Below, one piece after another: positions 1-9,201 of a DNA stretch of 64,000 bases. Under the pieces are notes generated by a model. It did no database searches. It saw only the letters and a program-made list of their open reading frames with translations, and had not been told where the DNA came from. A program made the position numbers and the translations under genes. Source of the DNA: Maribacter sp044594925 (GTDB taxonomy: Bacteria; Bacteroidota; Bacteroidia; Flavobacteriales; Flavobacteriaceae); NCBI RefSeq assembly GCF_044594925.1, contig NZ_CP138991.1:124001-188000 (forward strand). Reading direction: 5' to 3'. How positions within the stretch are numbered: position 1 is the first letter of the stretch; the number at the start of each line of letters is the position of its first letter.

Positions 1-1
1 T

Positions 2-733
2 ATTAAAACAAAGCTGAACGAGCGAGAAATAGCACCATCTGCTGAGGCATGGAATAAAATTTCAAAAGATTTAGCGGTCAGTACCCCTTCGAAAAAGCCT
101 AATTATTTTTGGATTGGTATCGCTGCCAGTGTGTTAGTGTTACTTGGAACCAGTTTGTTTTATTTTAATGCTGTCTCCGGTGAAGAGCGTAATCCTATAG
201 AAGTGGTGGAAAGCCCTGCTGAAAAGGTATTGAAAGAAGCCGATGTAGAGGATGTAATTACCGTAGAAAATGAGGAACGTATATCCATTGCTTTAGAAAC
301 TACTATAGAAGAGGAAAAAGACAACACAGTTTCAATTGCTGGTACGGTAATATCCAGTGAAGAAGATAAACAGCCGATTGGCAATACGGATGTAATCTTT
401 GAAACTCCCAGAAAAGAATTAAGGGATAGCGCTAAAACCATTTTAGTAGCGGAAAATATCCTCAACAGTAAAATAGCTGAAGTTGTGGCAAAAGTTGATG
501 CCTTAGAATTATCCGACGCGGTAACGGATGCTGAGGTAGACTCCTTACTGCTTCAGGCTCAGCAAGATATTTTAAAAGAAAACCTTTTTAATACCGATAA
601 TTCAGTCAATGCAATGGCATTATTAACCGAGGTCGAAGATGAACTTGATCAATCCTTCCGAGACCAAATTTTTGAGTCATTGAAAACCGGTTTTCTAAAG
701 GTTAGGACTGCTGTCGCAGACCGTAATAATTAA
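2..733 (+). CDS. Hypothetical single-pass membrane protein, 5' end cut by the window
   Basis: The frame is open from the first bases of the window, so the true start lies to the left; the first internal ATG is at 131. The readable part begins with a polar stretch containing APSAEAWNKI, then one hydrophobic segment (about 112-175), then a long acidic region rich in Glu, Val and Ile without recognisable domains. Short proteins of this layout (charged N-terminus, one membrane span, variable periplasmic tail) often follow ECF sigma-factor genes in Flavobacteriaceae and may act as membrane-bound anti-sigma-like regulators. That role is inferred, since the gene to the left is not visible. The barrel gene at 846 follows in the same direction. 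Confidence 0.6.
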   Translation: MKTKLNEREIAPSAEAWNKISKDLAVSTPSKKPNYFWIGIAASVLVLLGTSLFYFNAVSGEERNPIEVVESPAEKVLKEADVEDVITVENEERISIALETTIEEEKDNTVSIAGTVISSEEDKQPIGNTDVIFETPRKELRDSAKTILVAENILNSKIAEVVAKVDALELSDAVTDAEVDSLLLQAQQDILKENLFNTDNSVNAMALLTEVEDELDQSFRDQIFESLKTGFLKVRTAVADRNN

Positions 734-845
734 CCTAATTTCTTTTTTACGAGTGTATTTCCCTATCTAAAATAGAAGAGGGACAGGGAGGAGTTTATTC
801 ATCAATTTTATCCGTCTAGGACGGTCAATCAAAAATCAAACTATT

Positions 846-1937
846 ATGAGAAAATTTACATTGTACTTAATGGCTTTATTATTAGCATTTTATGTTAATA
901 ACATGGAAGCTCAAGAAGAAACTAATGAAAGTAAAACTACGCTCAAAATGTTGGAGAGTGCAAAGGAGAAAATCACTACCCAGGAAAAGGAAGCTTTAAA
1001 AAAGGAAGTGGAAAACATCAATCAGCGGCTGCAGAATGGTACCATAAGTAAAGAAGAAGCAAGTATACTGAAAGAAGAAGCTGCTAAGAAACGCGCCCTT
1101 AATATTGAAAATAGGATTGCCATTATCGATAATAAAATAAAGTTGGCAGAACGCAATGGGGACAACGTTTTAGAACTGGACACACTTAATTACTCTTCTC
1201 AAATAGAAATAGGTTTCGGTGGTAGGGATGGAGATGAGGAGCGTGTTTTTGGTATACGTTTTAAGGAAAATCCAGAAAGACGGAAGGTAATATATGATAG
1301 AAGGACATACTCAGATTTCTTTTTAGCGGTAGGTCTGAACAACGCAATAATCGATGGGCAATCTTTGGAGGATACTCCATATAGGGTGGGTGGTAGCCGA
1401 TTTTTTGAATTGGGTTGGCAATGGCGAACAAGGGTGTTTAAAAACACCAATTTTTTAAGACTTAACTATGGTGTCTCGTTTCAATTTAATGGGTTGAAGC
1501 CGAAAGGGAATCAATATTTTGTAGCAGGTGACGACGGACAGACCGAACTACAAGAATTTGAGTTTGATCTTAGGAAATCCAAACTTAGGATGGATAATCT
1601 AGTCTTTCCGTTACACTTAGAATTTGGACCCTCAAGGATCAAGGAGTCCGCGAACAAGATCCGTTATTCCTTACGTAATCAATTTCGATTCGGAATTGGT
1701 GGTTATGGTGGATTTAATCTAGGAACTCGTCAAAAATTGAAATACAACAGAAATGGTGAACGTGTAAAGGATAAATTAAAAAGGGGTTATAATACTTCAG
1801 GATTTGTTTATGGTCTTAGTGCTTATGCAGGTTTTGATGGGGTTCTATTATATGCGAAATATGATTTAAACCCCATATTTAAAGATGCCTTAGTGGAGCA
1901 AAGAAATATCTCACTTGGCCTTAGATTCGATTTGTAA
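846..1937 (+). CDS. Secreted outer-membrane beta-barrel protein with N-terminal coiled coil
   Basis: A 363-residue protein with a clear signal peptide (residues 1-22, hydrophobic core LYLMALLLAFYV, ending MEAQ). Residues about 25-100 are rich in Lys and Glu with heptad-like spacing, predicting a helical coiled coil. From about residue 115 on, alternating aromatic and polar strands appear, ending in SLGLRFDL with a terminal hydrophobic pattern typical of outer-membrane barrels. It resembles the loosely defined porin-like barrels of Bacteroidota. No substrate can be named. The gap to the upstream membrane protein (734-845) holds no gene, only a short CCGTC/GACGG palindrome near 811, so the two may be cotranscribed. 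Confidence 0.6.
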   Translation: MRKFTLYLMALLLAFYVNNMEAQEETNESKTTLKMLESAKEKITTQEKEALKKEVENINQRLQNGTISKEEASILKEEAAKKRALNIENRIAIIDNKIKLAERNGDNVLELDTLNYSSQIEIGFGGRDGDEERVFGIRFKENPERRKVIYDRRTYSDFFLAVGLNNAIIDGQSLEDTPYRVGGSRFFELGWQWRTRVFKNTNFLRLNYGVSFQFNGLKPKGNQYFVAGDDGQTELQEFEFDLRKSKLRMDNLVFPLHLEFGPSRIKESANKIRYSLRNQFRFGIGGYGGFNLGTRQKLKYNRNGERVKDKLKRGYNTSGFVYGLSAYAGFDGVLLYAKYDLNPIFKDALVEQRNISLGLRFDL

Positions 1938-1998
1938 ATCCGGTCTATTATTTATTTGAGTTCAAAGAGGTGAGCAGTGATACTGTTCGCCTTTTTCT

Positions 1999-3087
1999 TT
2001 ATACATTAAGATGTTTGGCTAGTAGGGAATGAAAGTGATGTACTCCTTTCTCTCGTGTAGGTGAAAATCTTCCGTTGGTATAGAATCGAGATTTTAAACC
2101 CTTGTGAACACCTTCAACTACAAATTCGTCTTCACGTTCCACCTTATCTAAAAGGGCTCCCGCACCAGCATTCAGTTTTGTTTCGTCATATACATAGGTC
2201 AAGAACTGAACTTTTGTCTTATCCATTGTAATAGGGTTTATGATATTAACGGATAGACCCCAGGGATAAAAATTGAACATCATATTAGGAAAAACCCAGT
2301 AGTAGTAGGCAGCGACAGATTTTCCATGGTCTGGATGCCCTTCTGGAAGATTAAAAACTTCCTCACCACCATTGGAATATCCTATTTGTAGGTTTACATA
2401 GTCATAGGTTTCTGTAGTGTAGCTTCCATAGTCTAAAGCAGCATTTAAGTCGGCATGAACAAAAGGTATGTGAAAACCTTCTAAGTAATTATCGCAATAG
2501 AGCGCCCAATGGCAATTAACAATGTAATCCTTACTCAAAGTTTGGTCAAATTTAAAATTTTGAACAGGTAGAAAACCCACGCGCTCGTTAAGGATTGTAG
2601 AAATTTTATGGAATTCAAAGCTTGGCTTTAAACTTATGAAGAGATGGTTAAGCCATGTTTTAATTGAGAACGTATGTAAATCATCACAAGCTCTAGGGAA
2701 ATCTTTTGCTTCTTCAAATTCTGGCATTGCTTTAAAAGTACCATCCATATGAAAACGCCTACCGTGATACATACAGGTAAGTGTAGTTTGTTTTCCGGGA
2801 TGATGTACGACCAAGTTACCGCGATGCGTACAGACATTGCTGACACAATGTAGAACATCATCTTTATCTCTTATGATCAAGACAGGTTCGTCCAAAAATT
2901 TCTCATTTAAAATAAGGGGATAGACCGTTTGGGATAGTGGCACTAGTGTGGTCATATCACCTATCCAATGCCAACTGTTCAAAAAGACTTTTTCTTTTAA
3001 TAAATCAAAAACCTCCTCAGAGCGATAAAAAGCGGCAGGGAGGGTTTCAGCTTTTTTTATGTCGTTGGATATAGTGAACTTTGTCAT
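1999..3087 (-). CDS. Rieske-type aromatic ring-hydroxylating oxygenase, alpha subunit-like
   Basis: A 362-residue non-heme iron oxygenase. The Rieske [2Fe-2S] site is C86-x-H88 and C105-x2-H108 (CTHRG and CMYHGRRF). The mononuclear iron site is visible as the N200-Y-L-E-G-F-H206-x4-H211 motif, with an Asp near residue 320 as likely third ligand. Proteins of this size and layout include carnitine and choline monooxygenases and glycine-betaine-type demethylases, so a quaternary amine or amino acid derivative is a plausible substrate, but this is inference. It overlaps the upstream permease gene by 4 bases, suggesting translational coupling and that the permease imports its substrate. No separate reductase gene is visible nearby. 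Confidence 0.85.
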   Translation of the reverse strand: MTKFTISNDIKKAETLPAAFYRSEEVFDLLKEKVFLNSWHWIGDMTTLVPLSQTVYPLILNEKFLDEPVLIIRDKDDVLHCVSNVCTHRGNLVVHHPGKQTTLTCMYHGRRFHMDGTFKAMPEFEEAKDFPRACDDLHTFSIKTWLNHLFISLKPSFEFHKISTILNERVGFLPVQNFKFDQTLSKDYIVNCHWALYCDNYLEGFHIPFVHADLNAALDYGSYTTETYDYVNLQIGYSNGGEEVFNLPEGHPDHGKSVAAYYYWVFPNMMFNFYPWGLSVNIINPITMDKTKVQFLTYVYDETKLNAGAGALLDKVEREDEFVVEGVHKGLKSRFYTNGRFSPTREKGVHHFHSLLAKHLNV

Positions 3088-4388
3088 GGTCGCTTCTTTA
3101 GGTAAACATATGCTGGCACTCCTAAAAGTAAGAGTAAAAATCCGAGAAACACAATTTCAGCTCCGCAGCCAATAACTATCCAAAGGGAAAACAGAAAGGC
3201 CAGTACCGCTAATAACAACGACTTTTTGTCTGAACGCTTTATGGCTAGGGCAAAACTGGCAATTGAAAACAGATAGGGAAGTAGCACGGTCAAGGTAGAT
3301 AATTTCATCATATAGGAAAATGCCTCTACCAAAGTTTTAGAGTAGTTGCAGCCCATTAAAATAGTCGCCAAGATACTTGAGAAGATTATTCCTTTGATTG
3401 GAGCATCATTTTTATTTGTCTTTTCGAATATTTTCGGGAACAGATTATCTCTTGCGGCTGAGGCAGGGATTTGTCCTTGAAGCAAAATCCAACCGTTTAA
3501 AGCGCCCATGGTCGATGCAACAGCACCAAATGCTACCAGAAATTTTCCGGTAGTTCCCCATATTTCAAAGGCTGCATCTGCAAAGGGTGCAGTGGCGTTT
3601 GCCAAGGTCTCGGGAGGAATAATACCGATAATAACAATAAAGCTTAACAGGTAAAGGACCGTAGTTAATAGCGTGCCGAAAAGTGTTGCTTTTTGAATTG
3701 TTTTTTCTGGTGAACTAATTGCGTTGCTCGGGACCGTAGCACTTTCCATCCCTAAAAAGGCGAAAAATGTGAGCGTGGTAACTGCGGTAATATCCGGTAG
3801 TATGGAGCCCTTTGTAAAAGGAAAAACGAATGATTGTGAAAAATCTGCATAAAAGATTCCTACTATAATTAGAAAGGCTATAGGTATTATTTTAAGAATT
3901 GTGGTCAATATTTGAACGATTCCTATGGTCTTTATGTTCTTTGAATTTATCCATGTAAAGAACCAAATAAAAAATAAACCGGTGAAACTTGCTAGAAATG
4001 GATTAGCCGTTAAGCTAGGAAAGAAAGCGCCTAGATAACCAACCAAGGCAACGGCTATAGCGGCGTTCGTGCACCAGATAGAAATCCAATAGCCCCAAGC
4101 AACTAAAAACCCCGCAAAATCACCCAGTCCAATTCGGGAATAGGCGTACGGTCCACCATTTGCCTTTGGATACATTTTGCTAAGTTTGCCAAAAATCAGG
4201 GCAAGCAGTAGTGCGCCTATAGAGGCGATTATCCAACCGATGATGCCTATACCTTGATAAGCGGCCATGGTAGCTGGTAGCAGAAAAACTCCTGCTCCTA
4301 TCATATTCCCTGTCACCAGAGCTACAGCGGGCCAAAATCCAATTTTTTTAGTCAAGTTGGGAGTATTTGGTATGTTGAATTTAGACAA
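3084..4388 (-). CDS. APC-superfamily amino acid/polyamine permease
   Basis: A 434-residue inner-membrane transporter with about 12 hydrophobic segments. The first contains GNMIGAGVFLLPA, the glycine-rich signature of APC transporters (compare AdiC, PotE, YjeH) in the substrate-binding unwound helix. GGPYAYSRIGLGDFAGFLVAW is the usual second signature. The stop codon overlaps the start of the Rieske oxygenase gene by 4 bases, so the two form one transcription unit. I infer that it takes up an amino acid, polyamine or related amine used by the oxygenase; specificity cannot be read from sequence. The divergent gene dnaG starts about 130 bases away. Confidence 0.85.
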   Translation of the reverse strand: MSKFNIPNTPNLTKKIGFWPAVALVTGNMIGAGVFLLPATMAAYQGIGIIGWIIASIGALLLALIFGKLSKMYPKANGGPYAYSRIGLGDFAGFLVAWGYWISIWCTNAAIAVALVGYLGAFFPSLTANPFLASFTGLFFIWFFTWINSKNIKTIGIVQILTTILKIIPIAFLIIVGIFYADFSQSFVFPFTKGSILPDITAVTTLTFFAFLGMESATVPSNAISSPEKTIQKATLFGTLLTTVLYLLSFIVIIGIIPPETLANATAPFADAAFEIWGTTGKFLVAFGAVASTMGALNGWILLQGQIPASAARDNLFPKIFEKTNKNDAPIKGIIFSSILATILMGCNYSKTLVEAFSYMMKLSTLTVLLPYLFSIASFALAIKRSDKKSLLLAVLAFLFSLWIVIGCGAEIVFLGFLLLLLGVPAYVYLKKRP

Positions 4389-4520
4389 AAGATGATTAAA
4401 GTTAGGGAATATTAGAGCAGCGGTTCACAATAATTTATGTTTCATTAGTTCTAATTAAAAGTTTTAGTATCTTAATTTTTCCCTTTTTTAGTACCTTTAT
4501 CGACTTCCTAAAACAAAAAA

Positions 4521-6500
4521 TTGATTGCAAAAACCACCGTAGACCAAGTTTATGAAACCGCTCGTTTAGAGGAGGTCATTGGGGATTTTGTGCAGTTAAA
4601 AAAATCAGGTTCAAACTTCAAGGGTCTTAGTCCATTTTCAGATGAGCGTACGCCAAGTTTTATGGTGAGTCCGGTAAAGCAGATTTGGAAAGATTTTAGT
4701 AGCGGTAAAGGAGGTAATGTGGTCGCTTTTTTAATGGAGCACGAACATTTTACTTATCCCGAAGCTATTAAATATTTAGCTAAAAAGTACAATATTGAAA
4801 TAGAGGAAACGGAGCAATCCGATGAGCAAAAAGAGCAGGCCAATGAGCGCGAGAGTATGTATCTTGTATCGGATTTTGCCCAACAACATTTTAAGGAGAT
4901 GTTATGGGATACCGAACTTGGAAAAGCAATAGGGCTAAGCTATTTTAAAGAGCGTGGGTTTACCGAAGAGACGATTAAAAAGTTTGAACTGGGGTATTGC
5001 TTGGACCAATGGGATGGTTTTACCACCGCTGCTCTAGATAAAGGTTATCAGTTAGATTATCTTCAGAAAACCGGTCTTACCATCGTAAAGGAAGACGTTA
5101 ATAACCCAAACAATTCTAGAAAGTTCGACCGTTTTAAAGGGCGGGTCATGTTTCCGATTCACTCGCTTAGTGGCAGGGTATTAGGTTTTGGGGGAAGGAT
5201 TTTGACCAATGATAAAAAAGCGGCCAAGTATCTTAATTCACCTGAAAGTGATATCTATCATAAGAGCAAGGTATTGTATGGTATTTATTATGCCAAGCAG
5301 GCCATTGCAAAAGAAGATAATTGCTATTTGGTAGAAGGCTATACCGATGTTATTCAATTTCATCAGCGCGGAATTCATAACGTGGTATCATCTAGCGGTA
5401 CGGCATTAACTCCAGAACAAATTCGTCTAATAAACAGGCTTACAAAGAATATTACTGTTTTGTTCGATGGTGATGCAGCCGGACTCAGGGCTTCTTTACG
5501 AGGAATAGACCTTATTTTGGAACAGGGTATGAACGTTAAAATCTGCACCTTTCCAGAGGGCGAAGACCCAGATAGTTTTTCTAAGAATAACGAGTTAGAG
5601 GATGTGCTGCAGTACCTACAGGAAAACGCTAAGGATTTCATTCAGTTCAAAGCTTCGCTATTGGTCAAGGAAGCATCCGATGACCCTATTAAAAGAGCAG
5701 ATACAGTGCGCGATATCGTAAATAGTATCGCCAAAATTCCGGACCGTATTAAAAAGGAAATCTACATCCAAGAGTGTGCCCAGATCATGAATATATCCGA
5801 GGCGGTATTGTTCAATACCTTGGCGCAGATCGGTAAGAAAGATGTTGCTGATGCAAAAAAACAAGCCCGTGAGGAGCAAAAGGCTTTTGATGTAGTACGC
5901 AATGAAACCATTCAAGAAAAGGTAGATGTACAGTTTGTTTTGGAGCAAAAAATCATTGAACTTTTATTGGTCTACGGGAATCATAAAGAGGAGTTTGAAG
6001 ATTTAATACTAAAGGAAAACGAGTCGGGAGATTTAATTCTGGAGCCAGAATCCTTGGAGGTGAAGGTATATGAGAAAATTTACCTGGATTTGCAGGAAGA
6101 TGAAATAGAATTGGCCAATCCTCGGTTTAGAGCTATTTATTATCAACTAATCGAAGCGCTAAATCAAACAGAAGAATTTACTGTAAATAGTTTTATAGCG
6201 GAGCTAGAACAAGAGGCGGCAAACGATATTTCTTCTATCTTAATGGAAGAAGAGCGATACACGCTACATGCATGGGAGCGCAAGGATATTTATCCAAAAC
6301 CTAAAGAAAAGAGTGTGGCACAGTTGGTAAGTGAAACTATTTTAACACTACGTTGTTTCTTGATCAAAAAACGTATGGAATCGCTACAAAGTGAAACCGA
6401 AGATATTGCAAAGGACAATAGGGAAACCTTGGAAGAGATTATGAATTACCTACAACTGAACAAGCTTTTGAATAAGAAGTTGAACAGGGTGTTGTCGTAA
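4521..6500 (+). CDS. dnaG: DNA primase DnaG lacking zinc ligands
   Basis: Synthesises RNA primers for chromosome replication. The 659-residue protein has an N-terminal CHC2-like domain (about 1-100), a TOPRIM catalytic core (VEGYTD about residue 270 and LFDGDAAG about residue 315) and a C-terminal helicase-binding region. In the N-domain the four zinc ligands of the CPFH...HCFGCG pattern are replaced: S37, S40, D58 and S61 (LSPFS, KDFSSG), while the surrounding motif TPSFMVSP and GKGGN is kept. The start is TTG at 4521, chosen because the family begins with M-I-x-K-T-T and no ATG fits. A weak promoter-like TACCTTTA lies at 4492-4499. The gene is otherwise intact, so the zinc loss looks evolved rather than decayed. 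Confidence 0.95.
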   Translation: MIAKTTVDQVYETARLEEVIGDFVQLKKSGSNFKGLSPFSDERTPSFMVSPVKQIWKDFSSGKGGNVVAFLMEHEHFTYPEAIKYLAKKYNIEIEETEQSDEQKEQANERESMYLVSDFAQQHFKEMLWDTELGKAIGLSYFKERGFTEETIKKFELGYCLDQWDGFTTAALDKGYQLDYLQKTGLTIVKEDVNNPNNSRKFDRFKGRVMFPIHSLSGRVLGFGGRILTNDKKAAKYLNSPESDIYHKSKVLYGIYYAKQAIAKEDNCYLVEGYTDVIQFHQRGIHNVVSSSGTALTPEQIRLINRLTKNITVLFDGDAAGLRASLRGIDLILEQGMNVKICTFPEGEDPDSFSKNNELEDVLQYLQENAKDFIQFKASLLVKEASDDPIKRADTVRDIVNSIAKIPDRIKKEIYIQECAQIMNISEAVLFNTLAQIGKKDVADAKKQAREEQKAFDVVRNETIQEKVDVQFVLEQKIIELLLVYGNHKEEFEDLILKENESGDLILEPESLEVKVYEKIYLDLQEDEIELANPRFRAIYYQLIEALNQTEEFTVNSFIAELEQEAANDISSILMEEERYTLHAWERKDIYPKPKEKSVAQLVSETILTLRCFLIKKRMESLQSETEDIAKDNRETLEEIMNYLQLNKLLNKKLNRVLS

Positions 6501-6523
6501 TATTGAAGTGTATGGAAATTAAA

Positions 6524-6546
6524 AAGCCCGCAAACAGCGGGCTTTA
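6524..6546. terminator. Bidirectional rho-independent terminator between dnaG and the regulator gene
   Basis: Perfect 9-bp stem AAAGCCCGC / GCGGGCTTT with loop AAACA. A T-run follows on the plus strand and an A-run precedes it, so it can end dnaG and the convergent regulator gene. Confidence 0.85.
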
Positions 6547-6565
6547 ATTTTTTAGCGAGTAGGCC

Positions 6566-7195
6566 TTAATATAATTCTAACGCCTTTGCTTGCTGTAGTA
6601 AGTCTACCATATTGTCTACGTTCAATTTTTTCATTAAACGAGCCTTGTACGTACTTACTGTTTTTTCATTAAGGTTTAGCCCTTGAGCTACTTCCTTGTT
6701 ACGTTTACCGCTAGCTAGAAGTTTTAAAACTTCAACTTCTCTAGTGGATAATTTACGGAAGAACCTTCTTGGCTTTTTAGTTCCTTCATCAAATGCTAAA
6801 CGTTGCGCTAATTCATTTGTGATGAACATGCTACCTTCACTGACTTTACTTACCGCCGAAATAATATAATCAACATCAGAAGATTTGGATAGGTATCCAA
6901 AAGCACCTGCTCTGATAGCACTTAAAGCATAGACATCCTCAGATTGTCCACTGTACATAAGCACCTTTACGTCAGGGTATTCTTTTTTGATTTTTCGTAG
7001 TGCTGCTATTCCGTTAATTTCAGGAATATCCATCTCTAACATGACAACATCGGGGGTAACTTTTTCCAGTTTTTCAAAAAGTTCTTCGGTAGTGGCTACA
7101 TCGTCCACCAATTCAAAACCAGTTGCGGATTCAAGAACGTTTCGTACGCCCATTCTAATGATGGGGTGATTGTCCGCGATTAAAACTTTGATCAT
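6566..7195 (-). CDS. NarL/FixJ-type response regulator with atypical receiver
   Basis: A 209-residue cytoplasmic transcription regulator: receiver domain (1-120) and LuxR-type helix-turn-helix (about 145-209, LSTREVEVLKLLASGKRNKE, typical of NarL). The receiver is unusual. The acidic pair is D8-N9 instead of two Asp, and the phosphorylation site aligns with E54 (VVMLEMDIPE where VVLLDxxMPE is expected). The conserved Lys (YLSKS) is present. Glu at this position often mimics phosphorylation, so the protein may act without a kinase; D56 is a possible alternative acceptor. No histidine kinase gene is adjacent. The neighbours dnaG and nadE are housekeeping genes and give no clue to targets. Confidence 0.85.
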   Translation of the reverse strand: MIKVLIADNHPIIRMGVRNVLESATGFELVDDVATTEELFEKLEKVTPDVVMLEMDIPEINGIAALRKIKKEYPDVKVLMYSGQSEDVYALSAIRAGAFGYLSKSSDVDYIISAVSKVSEGSMFITNELAQRLAFDEGTKKPRRFFRKLSTREVEVLKLLASGKRNKEVAQGLNLNEKTVSTYKARLMKKLNVDNMVDLLQQAKALELY

Positions 7196-7364
7196 TATGT
7201 TGATTTTTCTAGACTGTCCTCACTCGCTTTTTTGTCCATAAAGACGTACATGCAATGTAAGGCTAAATAATCTAAATTAGAAGGCAAAGATGTACTATTT
7301 TTCTCTATCTCAATAATTTGTAAGAAAATATTCGATTTATCTACCTGATTGTTAGGTGAGTGGT

Positions 7365-8153
7365 TTATTTTAACATTTCGGGTATGACACAAACGGGAAT
7401 GGGCAGCATTTTGTGTTGGTTCATCGAATTAAATCTGCTGAATATTTTGAAGACTTCCTTCTCCCTGCCTGCAAATTCCTCAATTGTTCTACCTTCATCC
7501 TTCATTTTCATGGCCCATTCCAACTCTGGGTACGATGCGCCAATTTGGTCCTCGTCCGTTCTGTCATCTCCCCATAAACCATCCGTAGGAGCCGCTTTAA
7601 TGATTTCCTCGTTGACACCAAGTGCTTTTGCAATGGCATAAACTTCCGTCTTTAATAAATCGGCTATGGGGCTTAAATCAACACCGCCATCACCATATTT
7701 GGTATAAAACCCTACACCAAAATCCTCTACTTTATTTCCTGTTCCCGCTACCAAGTATTTTTTAAGGGCCGCAAAATAATAAAGACTGGTCATTCGTAAG
7801 CGCGCACGGGTATTGGCCAGGGACATAAAACGTTCTTCCTCATTTTCAACCTGCGGAAATACATCCACTAGGCTATCAAAGACCGGAGTAAGGTTCACGG
7901 GCTGACGTTTTACGTTCGGAAAATTTTCCTGTAACCACGCAATATGTCTCGATGCTCTGTCGGACTGATTGGCCGCTTGATGAATTGGCATTTCAAGACA
8001 AAGTAAATCTAGACCTGTCTTGGCACATAGTGTGGAGGTGACTGCAGAGTCAATACCACCAGAAATACCGATTACAAAACCCTTTTGTTTTGCATTGGTC
8101 GCATAATTCTTTAACCAGGTAACAATGTGATCTATTACTTTTTCCGTTTGCAT
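7365..8153 (-). CDS. nadE: NH3-dependent NAD+ synthetase
   Basis: Converts deamido-NAD+ (nicotinate adenine dinucleotide), ATP and ammonia into NAD+, the last step of NAD biosynthesis. The 262-residue protein has the PP-loop ATP pyrophosphatase motif SGGIDS at residues 31-36 and the downstream GTGNKVEDFGVGFYTKYGDGG segment, which includes the NAD-contacting and ammonia-site residues. There is no N-terminal nitrilase (glutaminase) domain, so free ammonia is the expected donor. The length is normal for the single-domain bacterial form. It is divergent from gldB. About 170 bases without a convincing gene separate it from the downstream regulator gene. Confidence 0.93.
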   Translation of the reverse strand: MQTEKVIDHIVTWLKNYATNAKQKGFVIGISGGIDSAVTSTLCAKTGLDLLCLEMPIHQAANQSDRASRHIAWLQENFPNVKRQPVNLTPVFDSLVDVFPQVENEEERFMSLANTRARLRMTSLYYFAALKKYLVAGTGNKVEDFGVGFYTKYGDGGVDLSPIADLLKTEVYAIAKALGVNEEIIKAAPTDGLWGDDRTDEDQIGASYPELEWAMKMKDEGRTIEEFAGREKEVFKIFSRFNSMNQHKMLPIPVCVIPEMLK

Positions 8154-8181
8154 AAGACTATCAATATTTATATAAATCGAT

Positions 8182-8189
8182 TAACTTTG
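8182..8189 (+). promoter_or_regulatory. Candidate -7 promoter element of gldBC
   Basis: TAACTTTG fits the Bacteroidota consensus TAnnTTTG exactly. A transcript starting a few bases downstream would reach gldB with a leader of about 25-50 nt, which argues against the TTG codon at 8203 as start. No clear TTG at -33 is seen. Confidence 0.5.
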
Positions 8190-8244
8190 CCTTAAAAATA
8201 AGTTGTCCTTGGAGAATAAGAAAATGTATTCCAAAATACTTGGT

Positions 8245-9201
8245 ATGAAAAAACTCATTTTTAGCGTATTGTTAGTTTCTCTGCTTCTTTTTTCCTGTAA
8301 TGATGGTGATAAGGTAGCGGCCGAGGTAGCTAAAATTCCTATGGATTTAAAGATTATAAGGTTTGATAGGGAATTTGCGGCCGCCACGACAGAGAATTTA
8401 GCACAACTTAGAAATAAATACCCTTATTTTTTTCCCGCTCCTGATAGCGTTTGGGTAGCCAAAATGAAAGACTCGCTCCAAATAGAGCTTTTTCAGCAAG
8501 TGGGGAACACCTTTAATAGTTTTGAAGATGAAAAGGTAGCATTAGAGTCATTGTTCAAACATATGAAGTATTATTTTCCGGAACAGGTTACCCCACGTAT
8601 CATTACCGTAACCAATGATGTGGATTATAACAATAGGATTATCCTGGCGGATACTTTACTACTCATAGGCTTGGACAACTACTTAGGGCCAGAACATAAA
8701 TACTACGGGGGTTTTCAACGGTATATTGCAAAAAGTCTCCATAGGGCTTATATCCCCAGTGATATTGTAAGTGCATTTGCGAAGAAAGTAGTTCCACGAC
8801 CAAGGGACCGAACCTTTTTAGCACGAATGATTTATTTTGGAAAAGAGCTATATCTTAAGGACAGGTTACTACCAAATGCGAACGACGCCGTAAAGATTGG
8901 ATATACGGAAGAGGAGCTTAACTGGGCCATAGGCAACGAAGATCCTATTTGGAGAAATTTTATCGAACAGGAACATTTGTACAGCACGGATAACGGTTTA
9001 AATCCTCGATTCTTGGATCCGGCACCTTTTTCAAAATTTGGATTGGAACTAGACAATGAATCTCCTGGAAGATTAGGGCGTTATATCGGATGGCAAATTG
9101 TTAGGGCTTTTATGGAAAAAAATGATATAAAGCTTAAACAATTATTGGCTATGCCAGAAGAAGAAATATTCAAAAAATCGAACTACAAACCAAGAAATTA
9201 A
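8245..9201 (+). CDS. gldB: Gliding motility lipoprotein GldB
   Basis: Essential lipoprotein of the gliding motility/type IX secretion machinery in Flavobacteriaceae. I place the start at the ATG at 8245, giving 318 residues with a lipoprotein signal (MKKLIFSVLLVSLLLFSC, lipid-modified C18). In-frame ATG 8224 and TTG 8203 would only add residues ahead of the signal and are possible alternatives. The body contains the family segments LKIIRFDREF near the N-terminus and GRLGRYIGWQIVRAFM near the C-terminus. Residues in the last third recall the Zn-dependent DUF2268-like peptidase fold, but I see no HExxH. The stop codon abuts gldC, so the two genes form an operon as in other gliding flavobacteria. 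Confidence 0.9.
   Translation: MKKLIFSVLLVSLLLFSCNDGDKVAAEVAKIPMDLKIIRFDREFAAATTENLAQLRNKYPYFFPAPDSVWVAKMKDSLQIELFQQVGNTFNSFEDEKVALESLFKHMKYYFPEQVTPRIITVTNDVDYNNRIILADTLLLIGLDNYLGPEHKYYGGFQRYIAKSLHRAYIPSDIVSAFAKKVVPRPRDRTFLARMIYFGKELYLKDRLLPNANDAVKIGYTEEELNWAIGNEDPIWRNFIEQEHLYSTDNGLNPRFLDPAPFSKFGLELDNESPGRLGRYIGWQIVRAFMEKNDIKLKQLLAMPEEEIFKKSNYKPRN

Noticed and set aside
4521..4820. dnaG as a decaying gene because zinc ligands are missing
   Set aside because: The full reading frame, TOPRIM motifs and the rest of the N-domain are well kept; the change looks functional.
7195..7392. 65-codon open frame on the minus strand between nadE and the regulator gene
   Set aside because: It overlaps the end of nadE, has no family resemblance, composition is unremarkable and it ends exactly at the regulator start; more likely leader sequence of the regulator gene.
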